64,000 nt of DNA from Streptomyces sp. ML-6 (lineage in GTDB: Bacteria; Actinomycetota; Actinomycetes; Streptomycetales; Streptomycetaceae), in the NCBI RefSeq assembly GCF_030116705.1, contig NZ_JAOTIK010000001.1, forward strand, positions 7,158,501 through 7,222,500, read 5' to 3'. Under the pieces are notes generated by a model. It was not told the DNA's origin, ran no database searches, and saw nothing but the letters and a program-made list of their open reading frames with translations. The translations under genes and the position numbers were made by a program. Below are positions 55,403 to 64,000 of this stretch, in pieces; within the stretch, counting starts at the first letter, position 1, and each line of letters starts with the position of its first letter.

Positions 55403-58400
55403 GTGACCGAAGGACGGAAGCGGGCAAGGCGGTCCGCGGGCCTCGGCAGTTCGGCCAGGCGGTGGCGGAGACAAGTCGTGGCGACGGCGGTCATGGAGGC
55501 CGAGGGGTGTCTCGACGACCTCGGACGCGGACGTCGCGCCGCCCTCGAACTCAAAGAGATCACCGAGCAGATGCTCTCGCCCGAGTACAAGGGTCGCGTA
55601 CTGGTCGAGCTCCTTCAGAACGCCCATGACGCGCATCCGGCCCGGCAGGGCGACGGCCGCGTCGAGATCGTCCTCGACGAGGACGAGGGCGAACACGGTG
55701 TGCTCTACGTGGCGAACGGCGGCAGACCCCTCGGCCCCAAGAACTTCGAGGCGTTGTGCAGCATCGGCCTGTCCAGCAAGCGTCCCGACGAGGGCATCGG
55801 CCACAAGGGCGTCGGCTTCAAGAGCGTGCTCCAGTTCACCTCCGCCCCGGAGCTGTACTCCGTCATGGGCCCCGCCTCCAAGGTCTTCGACGGGTTCTGC
55901 TTCCGTTTCGCCCAGGGCGAGGACTTCGACCGGCTGGCGGACCAGGTGGCGCCCGACAGCCCGGAGGCCGCCGGTCAGCTGCGCGCGAACCTCTCGTCGC
56001 TGAAGGTCCCGGTGCCGGTGGACGACATCCCGGAAAGGGTGGCGCCCTTCCGCCGACGGGGACTGGTGACCGTGGTCCGGCTCCCGTTGCGGTCCGCCGC
56101 GGCCAGACTGGAGGCGGCCTGCCAACTGCGCGAACTGACCGACGACGGGGCGCCGTTCGAGCTCTTCCTGAACCGCCTCGGCAAAGTGACCGTGACCCAC
56201 CGGGTGAACGGCCGGGGGCGCCCCAGAACCTACACGCGCAAGGTCGAGACCCTCCACACCTCGCGTGACCTGAGGATCCAGCAGGTCACCCTGCGCCGCC
56301 GCATCCGCCTGATCGTGGTGACGGCCCCGGTGGACCGCGAGCGCGCGCACGTGGTCATCGCCGCCGGCCTGGAGTCCGGTTCGCTGAAGGACGGCTGGCG
56401 GGCACTGGGGGACTCGGCCGCGGTCGGCGTCGCGGTGCCCGTCGGCGAGCCGCTGGAGCGGGGCAGGCTCTACACGTTCCTGCCCATGGGCGCGGAGATG
56501 GCTTGCCCGGTCCCTGGCTTCCTGAACGCCCCGTTCCACACGGACGTGAGCCGGCGCACCATGACGCAGTCCACGCCGTGGAACGACCTGCTGCTCGACA
56601 CCGCGGCCGAGGCCTGCGCACGGGCGGCCGTCCTGGTCGACGAGGGACGCGTCGCGATGCCCGACGGTGCCCTGGTCGACCTGATGTGCTGGACACACCA
56701 TCAGATCCGGCGCCTGGAGTCGGCCTTCGGGAAACAGAGCCGTGAGTTCGGCGACGTGCCGTTCATGCCGGTGCTGCACCCCGTCGGCACCCGCACCTCG
56801 TACCGTGACGGCCATCTGTGGCACCGTCCCGACCGGGCCCGGGAGTTCACCCCGCAGGCCGTGGCCGCCACCGGCGTCCGGCATGTCATCGACCCGGGGC
56901 TCCACCCCCGGCGTGCCGAGCGGGTGACCGCGTTGGGCACGGTCCGCGGCCGGGGGCTCCGCCCGTCCGCCGCGGTGCTCGCCGACTGGGCGGAACGCGT
57001 CGCATCGGCCCTGGCCCGGGAGGACTTCGACGCGGGAAGGTGGGCGGACTACTACCACGACCTCTCGGTGTGCTTCCCCCGCGCCATCGAGGAGCTGGAG
57101 GGCCGGAGGATCGTCCTCACGACCGGTGGGAGGCCCGCCCCGGCCGGGAACCCCGGGCTGTTCTTCCCCCGCCCGGACGGGCCGACGACCACGCTCCCCG
57201 GCCTTCCGCCCGGCCTCGCGGACAACATCTCCTTCGTGCACGCGGAGATCGCCCGGACGGGCAGGAGGACGAGCCGGCGGTCCCGCGGCCGTGCCTGGCT
57301 GGCGGAACAGGGACTGGTGCGGGACTACACCCCGCAGGCACTCCTGGACCTGCAGGGCAAAGCGATGCACGAGCACCGAGAGGACGACCGGACCCTGCGC
57401 GAGCATCTCCTGTTCGCCTGCGCCCTGTGGTCGGCCTCTCTGGACCGGCACGGCAGAGGCCCCGTGGTCAAGGGGCTGCTGGTGCCGGGCCGCAAAGGCT
57501 GGATCCCCGCGACCGAGGCCATGTTCGGGGACGGCTGGCCCGGCGGGCACAGCGGCGTCGACCGGACGCTGTCCCGCTTCCTCGAACGCACCGAGGAGGT
57601 CTCCGACGCGCTGGCCGTCGCCGCCGACCGGGTCCTGCTTCCCGCGGCGGAGATCTGTGCCGGCACCCGGACCGACGCACAGACCCTGCGGCGCTTCCTC
57701 GAACAGCAGGGCGTCCGCCACGGCCTGCCACCCACCTACCGCGTGACGTTCCAGACGGTGAAGGGACAACTCCTCAACCACCCGTCCCGCTTCTCCGGCC
57801 TGTGGGCGCCGGGCCTGGACCAGGACGAGCGGGACCGATGGCGGTCGACCGCCGAACGCTGGCCGAAGCGGCGTGCCGACCTCTACCAGACCGTCGACTA
57901 CCGGCCCGTCCGCAGGAAGGTGGCCGTGCTCCCGGGCCAGCGGGAGTACGCCGCTTTCGACGAGGAGAGCCGCCGCCTCTACGCCGAGCTGATCGTTCAC
58001 GGCCTGGACAACTGGCCCGCCGACGCCCTCGAGTTCCGCTTCGTGGGCGGCTCCGACCGGCAGGGCACCCCGTGGCCCACTCCGCTGGCGGCCTTCCTGA
58101 GCCGAGCCCCGTGGATTCCCCAGTCCGGCGAGGACGAGGACGCCCCCGCCTTCGCCACGGCCGGCCAGGCGTGGTGGTGGGCCGCGGTGGAGGCACCGCC
58201 CGCCTTCCTCACCGTGGCCTCCGCCGCCCTGCGCAGGCGGCAGTCGGACCGCGCCCTCGGACGCCTGCGCCTGCTCGGAGTACGCCGCTGGGACGACCCG
58301 GAAACGGCCGGCGACCGGCTCCGCCACCTGCCCGTCCTGCTGCGCCGCATGCCGCGGCTCCGGCAGGGCCGCCTCGGGCACCTGCTGGGCAGGGCCTACG

Positions 58401-60694
58401 AACAGGCCTGGGCGGACCTGCTGCCCCCGCCCGGGACGGACCCCGGCCGGCACCCCGGCCACCTGCCCGACCTCCTCGTGAGCAGGGCCGGGACACTGGA
58501 CGTCCTTCCGGCCGGCCCCGAGGCCGAACCGGTCCACGTGCCCGACATGGCGGGAACACAGAACCGCCGGCTGCTCGACCAGGTACCCGTGCCCGTCCTC
58601 CCCGTCGACGACCGCGCACTGGGGCGCCGCGTCCACGACCACCTGGCGGAACAGGGACGCCACCCGGTCCGCCGGACGAGCGAGGCGGAGGTCGACATCC
58701 TGGTGGACCTGCTGCCGATCGCCGACGCCCCCGGCGCGCCACTGCTCGCCCTCGCCGGGCCCTGGCTGCACACGCTCCTGGCCGCGCTGGTGGAATTCGA
58801 CGACGACCGGTCCTCCCGGCCCGAGACCCCCTCCTCGCACCGGATACGCCGCCGGCTGGAAACCTGCGACGCCGTGTCCGCCCGGACCGCGGTCACGCGC
58901 GTGGCCGGGCACGTCCTCGACGACCCCGGCCACGACCGCTCCCTCCTGCACGACGATCCGGAGCGGCCCCGAGTCGTGGTCGTGTGCGCGCAGCGGCCCT
59001 CTGGCTGGCACCTGCTCCAGACCGCCTCCACCGCCCTGAGCACCCTGATCGGTGCCCCGTACCTGGCCACCTCGGTACGGCTGGCACTCATCGAACTGGA
59101 GCGCCGTGGCCGTACCGTCACGGACGTCACCGACGCGGACATCGCCGCCGTGGCCGGCATCCCGCCGCAGCGGCTGGAGGCCGCCCTCGCCGATCGCGCC
59201 TCGATCCGCTCCGGCAGCGCCCGGCTCGTCCCCCTGCTCGCCTGCGTCGACCCCGACCTCGCCGAGGAGTTGCGGCGCGGGCAGGAGAACCTCCACGACC
59301 GCGGCGAACTCCATGACTGGCTCGTGGCCCGGCTCGACCTCGACCGGACCGACCGCCTCCTGGGACTCGTGGACGACAGCGACTGGCGGCGGAAGCTGTC
59401 CGCCCTGGGAGTGCCCCTGGCCGAGGCCAACCGGGCCTGGGAGGTACTGGGCCTGCCGACCGTCGACAACTCGGAGCCCCACCAACGGCAGTTCCGGGCC
59501 TGGCTGCAGCAGAACCGGGCCCGACTGGCCGACCGCGTCCGTGACGCCCACCTTCCGGCGTACGAGGCGGGCGGCCCCCTCACGGAGTACGTCCGCATGC
59601 GCTCGCTCCCCGGACTGGAGCCGGACCCCCGGTGGGGACGCGTCCACTGGGACCTCACCCCCGACCGGCTCGACGCCCACGCCGAGGCGTGGGCCGCCCT
59701 CCGGCTGCCCCCGGCACAGGCCCGGCAGCACCTGCCGCGCCCGGTGGCCGAGATCCACGAAGGGTGCGTCGACACCGTCCACATGCTCCTTCCCCGCCTG
59801 CGCGCCCGGATGGAGGCATGGCTCGACCGCCGGGGCCGTGAGGGGCCCCTGCCGCCTTCGGCCACCGAGGTCGCGTCGGCGATGGACGCCGAGGGCCTGC
59901 TCGACTTCGAACCGATCGGCGTCCGCACGCTGATCGCCTGGCTCGGTGCGCACGGCCACTGGCCCGAGGACATGCCCGCCACGGACCGGGCGGCCGACCT
60001 GGGCCTGAACGAGCCCCCACCCCTCGAACCGGCCCGGCCCGGCACCCCCGCCCTCCCGGCCGCCCCCGGGCCGTCACTTCTCCTCAACGGCCGGGCGCTC
60101 CCGATCGGCTCGGACGACCTGCGCGCTCTCGCACGCCAGGTCGCCGCGGACCTCACCCCCGGCCAACTCGACACCTCCCCGCGGCCCGGCACCCCGTCGG
60201 CACCGGTGCTCCCGGGCCGGCGAATCGCCTCCCCGGCCACCGGCCGCGGCGCGGGCCACCGGGCCGCTCCCCGCGACCCCCTGAAGGACCGGGCCGTCGG
60301 ACTCGCGGGAGAGGTGGCGGTGGCCGCCTGGCTGGAGCGGCAGTACGGCGTCCCCCGCGAGGAGTCCTGGAAGTCGGGGCTGCGCCAGTACGTCTTTGCC
60401 GACGGCTCGGGCGACGACGGCCTCGGTTACGACTTCCTCGTCCACCACGGGGACCACACCCTCCTGTACGAGGTGAAGGCGTCGACCGGCAACCGGGGCG
60501 AGTTCGAACTCGGCGAGTCCGAGGTCGAACGGGCGAGCCGCCTGCGCCCGGACGAGAAGTACACCATCGTCTACGTCTCCCACGTCCTCGACAGCGCCCG
60601 CCGGCGCATCACCCCTCTCCCCAACCCCTTCGGCGCTCCCGGCCTCGCCGGCTACCGCCTGGTCGGCACGACCATGCGGCTGCGCTTCGAATGA
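55403..60694 (+). CDS. NO VEIN-like protein: sacsin/HSP90-type ATPase with C-terminal NOV/DUF3883 nuclease-like domain
   Basis: 1763 residues from GTG 55403 (AGGGGGGA upstream; the frame is open to 55178 but without character). Residues about 35-250 are a GHKL/HSP90 ATPase: LLQNAHDA (metal Asn), YVANGGRPL, and GIGHKGVGFKSV. The long middle (400-1550) is helical with no recognised domain. The end (about 1640-1763) has GLAGEVAVAAWLERQYG, YDFLVHHGDHTLLYEVKAST and SEVERASRLRPDEKYTIVYV: the PD-(D/E)xK-like DUF3883/NOV_C domain with D...E-x-K. The same pairing is found in plant NO VEIN and in bacterial conflict systems. Predicted NTP-dependent defence protein, acting alone. Confidence 0.85.
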   Translation: MTEGRKRARRSAGLGSSARRWRRQVVATAVMEAEGCLDDLGRGRRAALELKEITEQMLSPEYKGRVLVELLQNAHDAHPARQGDGRVEIVLDEDEGEHGVLYVANGGRPLGPKNFEALCSIGLSSKRPDEGIGHKGVGFKSVLQFTSAPELYSVMGPASKVFDGFCFRFAQGEDFDRLADQVAPDSPEAAGQLRANLSSLKVPVPVDDIPERVAPFRRRGLVTVVRLPLRSAAARLEAACQLRELTDDGAPFELFLNRLGKVTVTHRVNGRGRPRTYTRKVETLHTSRDLRIQQVTLRRRIRLIVVTAPVDRERAHVVIAAGLESGSLKDGWRALGDSAAVGVAVPVGEPLERGRLYTFLPMGAEMACPVPGFLNAPFHTDVSRRTMTQSTPWNDLLLDTAAEACARAAVLVDEGRVAMPDGALVDLMCWTHHQIRRLESAFGKQSREFGDVPFMPVLHPVGTRTSYRDGHLWHRPDRAREFTPQAVAATGVRHVIDPGLHPRRAERVTALGTVRGRGLRPSAAVLADWAERVASALAREDFDAGRWADYYHDLSVCFPRAIEELEGRRIVLTTGGRPAPAGNPGLFFPRPDGPTTTLPGLPPGLADNISFVHAEIARTGRRTSRRSRGRAWLAEQGLVRDYTPQALLDLQGKAMHEHREDDRTLREHLLFACALWSASLDRHGRGPVVKGLLVPGRKGWIPATEAMFGDGWPGGHSGVDRTLSRFLERTEEVSDALAVAADRVLLPAAEICAGTRTDAQTLRRFLEQQGVRHGLPPTYRVTFQTVKGQLLNHPSRFSGLWAPGLDQDERDRWRSTAERWPKRRADLYQTVDYRPVRRKVAVLPGQREYAAFDEESRRLYAELIVHGLDNWPADALEFRFVGGSDRQGTPWPTPLAAFLSRAPWIPQSGEDEDAPAFATAGQAWWWAAVEAPPAFLTVASAALRRRQSDRALGRLRLLGVRRWDDPETAGDRLRHLPVLLRRMPRLRQGRLGHLLGRAYEQAWADLLPPPGTDPGRHPGHLPDLLVSRAGTLDVLPAGPEAEPVHVPDMAGTQNRRLLDQVPVPVLPVDDRALGRRVHDHLAEQGRHPVRRTSEAEVDILVDLLPIADAPGAPLLALAGPWLHTLLAALVEFDDDRSSRPETPSSHRIRRRLETCDAVSARTAVTRVAGHVLDDPGHDRSLLHDDPERPRVVVVCAQRPSGWHLLQTASTALSTLIGAPYLATSVRLALIELERRGRTVTDVTDADIAAVAGIPPQRLEAALADRASIRSGSARLVPLLACVDPDLAEELRRGQENLHDRGELHDWLVARLDLDRTDRLLGLVDDSDWRRKLSALGVPLAEANRAWEVLGLPTVDNSEPHQRQFRAWLQQNRARLADRVRDAHLPAYEAGGPLTEYVRMRSLPGLEPDPRWGRVHWDLTPDRLDAHAEAWAALRLPPAQARQHLPRPVAEIHEGCVDTVHMLLPRLRARMEAWLDRRGREGPLPPSATEVASAMDAEGLLDFEPIGVRTLIAWLGAHGHWPEDMPATDRAADLGLNEPPPLEPARPGTPALPAAPGPSLLLNGRALPIGSDDLRALARQVAADLTPGQLDTSPRPGTPSAPVLPGRRIASPATGRGAGHRAAPRDPLKDRAVGLAGEVAVAAWLERQYGVPREESWKSGLRQYVFADGSGDDGLGYDFLVHHGDHTLLYEVKASTGNRGEFELGESEVERASRLRPDEKYTIVYVSHVLDSARRRITPLPNPFGAPGLAGYRLVGTTMRLRFE

Positions 60695-61057
60695 CGCACC
60701 ACCGGCTCGCCGACGGGCGGGGCGTCCGGCCACCGCCCCCGGCGTAACCACGCGGTAACCGGCCCGGCCGACACCACCTGAGCTCCGACGGCTGGTCGCG
60801 CGGGGGCTGTTGTGGACCCTGTCGGCCGACTACGGCGCCCGCGTCCTGGGCCTGCCACCCCCGCCCCGGCCACCGGCCCCCCGGACCGGCTGTGGGACCG
60901 GCCGGCGCGGGAACGGGCCGCGACCGGGCACCCGGTCGGTCGATGGCGGCTCGCCACGGCCCCGCAGGCCGCGGTCCCGGCCCGGGTGCCGCTCCCCGTC
61001 CGCGCCTGCGCGGCGTCGCTCCGCCCGGCGACGCCGTGTGACCCCGAGGGGCTCCGT
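60695..61057. other. 363-bp intergenic stretch
   Basis: No gene is supported; the Arg/Pro-rich ORFs here have no ribosome sites. CGTAACCACGCGGTAACCGG at 60744-60763 repeats GTAACC. Confidence 0.5.
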
Positions 61058-61087
61058 TTGACAGAGCTCACAGCGACGGCTTAGTTA
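61058..61087 (+). promoter_or_regulatory. Promoter of the peroxidase-oxidase operon
   Basis: TTGACA (61058-61063), 17-bp spacer, TTAGTT (61081-61086; TAGTTA with 18 bp also fits). The perfect -35 box and the AT-rich patch with ACTTAAAGT (61087-61095) stand out in this genome. Confidence 0.6.
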
Positions 61088-61185
61088 CTTAAAGTGTCCA
61101 GTTCGTAGCATTGTGTTACTGGCGGTGATCGTGTCATCCCCATCCGAATCTGCCGCCGCCCTCCACCCCCGCGAGGAGCCCCACT

Positions 61186-62676
61186 GTGACCACGACCCCC
61201 ACCCGCCCCACCGCCGTCCCCTCCATCGAGCAGCTGCCCCAGCCGGAGCTGCGTGGGTCCACCGACATCCAGGGCAACATCCTGGCCGCGTTCAACAAGG
61301 ACTTCATGGACTTCCGCTACCTGCACTTCCCGGACGCCGCCAAGGGCCGCGGCTGGCTCTCCGCGATCCTCAACACCGTTGCGACAACCAACGAGACGGA
61401 AGACTTCAACGAGCAGTTCTCGCTGGCCCGCCGGGCTTTCGGCCGCGACCCGTCGCTCACCGCCGTCCGCTGCGGAGTCTCCCTGACCTTCGAGGGCCTC
61501 GTGACGATCGCCGGCAAACCCGATCAGATCAAGAAGGACCTCAGCACCTTCACGTCGTTCTGCGCGGGCGCGGCCGCACGGGCCGAGAGCCTCGGGGACA
61601 CCGGCGAGAGCGACCCCAGGACCTGGTTGTTCGGGGCCGGGACCGGCGACAAGGCCGTGCACGCGGTCCTCATCGTCGCCGCGGACACCGAGGCGCTGCT
61701 GAAGGAGAAGCTGAAGAACCTCGACACGGTGGAGCAGGCCCACCAGATCACCCGCGTTCATGTGGACGAAGGCCGCACCCTGGAGGGCGATCTGAAGGGC
61801 CACGAGCACTTCGGCTACAAGGACGGTATCTCCCAGCCCGGCGTCAAGGACTTCCACCGCGAGGACGCCGACCGCAAGGGGTTCCGCGACAACCACGCCG
61901 GAACCGAGCTGATCGAGCCCGGCGAGTTCGTCTTCGGCCACAAGAGCGAACAGGGCGACCGGAAGGCGCCGGAGTGGATGAAGAACGGCTCCCTCCAGGT
62001 GGTGCGCCGCCTTCGCCAGGACGTCGCCGGCTGGAACAAGGCGATGGTGGACGGTGCCAAGAACTTCACCGGGAACATGGACGCCGACCGGCTCGGTGCC
62101 TGCCTGGTCGGCCGGGCCAAGGACGGCACACCGCTCGCCCCGCCCTGCAGCGCCGTGACCGGCCTCGGCCCGGACCGGAACGGCTTCGACTACACGAACG
62201 ACCCCACCGGCCGGCACACTCCCTGGGCCGCGCACATCCGCCGCACCCACCCGCGCGCCTTCGCCGGAATCGTCGACAAGAAACCGAAGAGCCACCGCCT
62301 GATGCGCCGCGGCATTCCGTACGGCCCCGAGTTCAAGGGCGGCCCGGACGACGGCAAGGACCGCGGGCTGATGTTCGTCTGCTACGGCACCTCGCTGGAG
62401 GAGCAGTTCGAACTGGTCCAGCAGCACTGGTCCAACGACGACACGTTCCCTCCCGGGGAAAGCCGGCCCGGCCAAGTGGTCGCCAACGGCTTCGACAAGG
62501 TCACCGGACTCGCCGGCAAGGCCTCGATCGAGCTGGAGGACGGCACCTCCGGCACGGTCGACATGAAGCGCTTCGTCCGCACCACGGGCGCGCTCTACGC
62601 CTTCACCCCCTCGATCAGCACGCTGCGGCTGCTCGCCGAGGGCAAGGACCTCCCCAACAAGCCGGTCGGCTCCTGA
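61186..62676 (+). CDS. Dyp-type heme peroxidase
   Basis: 496 residues from GTG 61186; GCGAGGAGC upstream. The fingerprint [10 protein letters not shown] carries the catalytic Asp of GxxDG; distal Arg and proximal His are in the expected C-terminal half ([17 protein letters not shown]). [18 protein letters not shown] is the family N-terminus. No Tat signal, so it is cytoplasmic (class C/D-like length). Uses hydrogen peroxide to oxidise dyes, phenols or a physiological substrate; the oxidase gene 16 bp downstream would make the peroxide. Confidence 0.93.
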   Translation: MTTTPTRPTAVPSIEQLPQPELRGSTDIQGNILAAFNKDFMDFRYLHFPDAAKGRGWLSAILNTVATTNETEDFNEQFSLARRAFGRDPSLTAVRCGVSLTFEGLVTIAGKPDQIKKDLSTFTSFCAGAAARAESLGDTGESDPRTWLFGAGTGDKAVHAVLIVAADTEALLKEKLKNLDTVEQAHQITRVHVDEGRTLEGDLKGHEHFGYKDGISQPGVKDFHREDADRKGFRDNHAGTELIEPGEFVFGHKSEQGDRKAPEWMKNGSLQVVRRLRQDVAGWNKAMVDGAKNFTGNMDADRLGACLVGRAKDGTPLAPPCSAVTGLGPDRNGFDYTNDPTGRHTPWAAHIRRTHPRAFAGIVDKKPKSHRLMRRGIPYGPEFKGGPDDGKDRGLMFVCYGTSLEEQFELVQQHWSNDDTFPPGESRPGQVVANGFDKVTGLAGKASIELEDGTSGTVDMKRFVRTTGALYAFTPSISTLRLLAEGKDLPNKPVGS

Positions 62677-62692
62677 ACGGCGAGGAGAAGCC

Positions 62693-64000
62693 ATGAATGA
62701 GAACCCCACCGTCCAGGGCACGGCCGACAACCGCGCCCGCCGGCGGACCTGCGAGGAGCTGGCCCGCGAGCTGCTGCTGGTCGGTCCGGACGACAAGGAC
62801 CTGAAGCTGCGCTACCTCGACGTCCTGATCAAGGAGGGCATCCCGGAGACCGACGAGCCCAAGGACGTGCTGATCGTCGGCGCCGGGATCGCCGGCCTGG
62901 TCGCCGGGAAGCTGCTCAAGGACGCCGGACACAACGTCACCGTCCTGGAAGCCAACGCCAACCGGGTCGGCGGCCGGATCAAGACCTTCCGCTCCACCGA
63001 TGACGGGCAGGACGGCCCGTTCTTCGATCCGGCGCAGTACGGGGAGGCCGGGGCGATGCGGCTGCCCAGTTTCCACCCGCTCACCCTGGCCCTGGTCGAC
63101 AGCCTCGGCCTGAAACGGCAGCTGTTCTACAACGTCGACGTCGATCCCGACAGCGGAAACCAGAACCCGCCCGTCCCGCCGGTGGTCTACGAGTCCTTCG
63201 AGGACGGCAAGGTCTGGAAGTACGGCGAGGACAGCCCGGACTTCCGCGAACCGGTCAAGCGCTTCAACAGCTGGATCCGCACCAACCGGACCCAGGCCCG
63301 CCGCCGCGAGTACGCCGCCGACCCCAGCAGCATCAACGAGGGCTTCCACCTCACCGGCGACGAGGCCCGGATCACCACCGCCGAGATGGTCAACCAGGCG
63401 CTGGAGCCGGTCCGCGACTACTACTCGTACATCGACAACGGCAAGCGGGTGCGCAAGCCGTTCGCCGAGTGGCTGGACGGCTGGGCCCGGGTGATCCGCG
63501 ACTTCGACGGCTACTCGATGGGCCGTTTCCTGCGCGAGTACGCGGGCTTCAGCGACGAGGCCATCGAGGCGATCGGCACGATCGAGAACATGACCTCGCG
63601 GCTGCACCTGTCCTTCTTCCACTCCTTCCTGGGCCGCAGCGACATCAACCCGGACGCCACCTACTGGGAGATCGAGGGCGGCAGCTGGAAGCTGCCCCAC
63701 GCCCTCGCCGAGGAGCTCCAGGACGAACTCGAAATGGGCGAGCGGATGATCCGGATGGAGTACTGGGATCCGCGCCGCGACGGCGCGGCAGGCCAGGACG
63801 TCGGGCCGAACGGCCCGCAGGTCGCCGTCCACACCGTGCCCGAGGACGAACCGGAGGCCGAACCCACGGTCTGGAAGGGCGACTTCGCGATCGTCACCGT
63901 CCCGTTCTCCGCGCTGCGGTTCGTCCAGGTCGCGCCCCCGTACTCGTACAAGAAGCGCCGGGCGATCATCGAGACGCACTACGACCAGGCCACCAAGGTG
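62693..64000 (+). CDS. L-amino-acid oxidase, L-glutamate-oxidase-like (3' end outside the window)
   Basis: 436 residues visible from ATG 62693 (CGAGGAGAAG upstream). FAD motif [20 protein letters not shown], then [14 protein letters not shown] and [59 protein letters not shown] and [19 protein letters not shown] closely recall the Streptomyces L-glutamate oxidase. It oxidises an L-amino acid to the keto acid with ammonia and peroxide. The family is made as a precursor that is later cut; no signal peptide is seen. Operon with the DyP peroxidase. Confidence 0.92.
   Translation, partial: MNENPTVQGTADNRARRRTCEELARELLLVGPDDKDLKLRYLDVLIKEGIPETDEPKDVLIVGAGIAGLVAGKLLKDAGHNVTVLEANANRVGGRIKTFRSTDDGQDGPFFDPAQYGEAGAMRLPSFHPLTLALVDSLGLKRQLFYNVDVDPDSGNQNPPVPPVVYESFEDGKVWKYGEDSPDFREPVKRFNSWIRTNRTQARRREYAADPSSINEGFHLTGDEARITTAEMVNQALEPVRDYYSYIDNGKRVRKPFAEWLDGWARVIRDFDGYSMGRFLREYAGFSDEAIEAIGTIENMTSRLHLSFFHSFLGRSDINPDATYWEIEGGSWKLPHALAEELQDELEMGERMIRMEYWDPRRDGAAGQDVGPNGPQVAVHTVPEDEPEAEPTVWKGDFAIVTVPFSALRFVQVAPPYSYKKRRAIIETHYDQATKV

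Noticed and set aside
55391..59959. Long leftward frame of about 1520 codons
   Set aside because: It is the antisense shadow of the large ATPase gene; codon third positions do not fit and there is no ribosome site.
60812..61084. 90-codon rightward ORF before the peroxidase promoter
   Set aside because: Arg/Pro-rich composition without coding bias, and it runs through the promoter.

Overview
The window is about 72% GC with strong third-position G/C, GTG starts, short 4-bp gene overlaps and actinobacterial family content (ECF41 sigma factor, LAL regulator, DyP peroxidase, amphi-Trp/SHOCT/DUF6325 proteins, deazaflavin nitroreductase, LmbE-free but F420-type chemistry). I read it as chromosomal DNA of a Streptomyces or close relative, probably from an accessory-rich chromosome arm.

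Layout. 1-3020 is the end of a foreign block: a GntR regulator, a fosmidomycin-resistance-like MFS exporter, an orphan ABC ATPase, a truncated IS5-type transposase, integrase-type direct repeats and the 3' half of a tRNA-Pro gene (an attachment-site scar). 3231-10927 holds two hypothetical genes, three odd tRNA-like genes around a zinc-ribbon SDR / leucine-rich-repeat operon, a degenerate ORF, a P450 and an FBP-domain protein. 11110-21854 is mostly leftward: NAD-kinase-like + SPFH pair, an SDR, remnants of TetR and PadR regulators, a dienoyl-CoA-reductase-like flavoenzyme, DoxX (+), a ferredoxin/ferredoxin reductase fusion with an AurF-type diiron oxygenase, and a dienelactone hydrolase (+). 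21855-24735 is two insertion sequences back to back (IS701 family with CTAA target duplication, then IS110 family).

24751-29000 carries a deazaflavin nitroreductase, a SpoIIE phosphatase, a MarR regulator, and an ECF41 sigma factor with its usual NAD(P)-binding partner, which has a good ECF41-like promoter. 29461-34139 is a two-component STAND/NACHT-type NTPase locus whose large gene is split by a frameshift. 34449-38218 encodes two membrane proteins that together hold three copies of one uncharacterised domain, plus a 39-residue ORF. 38533-40030 is a PfkB sugar kinase convergent with a DUF6630 gene.

40285-47814 looks like a D-/N-acyl-amino-acid scavenging cluster: a fold-III PLP decarboxylase (LysA-like) and a LysR regulator face a tightly overlapping leftward operon of binding protein, permease, ATPase, N-acyl-D-amino-acid deacylase and beta-lactamase-fold hydrolase. 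48103-54976 is a LAL regulator followed by a DHA2 exporter and five small proteins; three copies of the palindrome TCACCCGTNNSGGGTGAGGC sit before the exporter and the first two small genes and suggest one regulon. 55403-60694 is a 1763-residue NO VEIN-like protein (HSP90/sacsin-type ATPase plus C-terminal nuclease-like domain), a likely conflict or defence protein. The window ends with a DyP peroxidase and an L-glutamate-oxidase-like flavoenzyme in one operon, where the oxidase would supply peroxide to the peroxidase.
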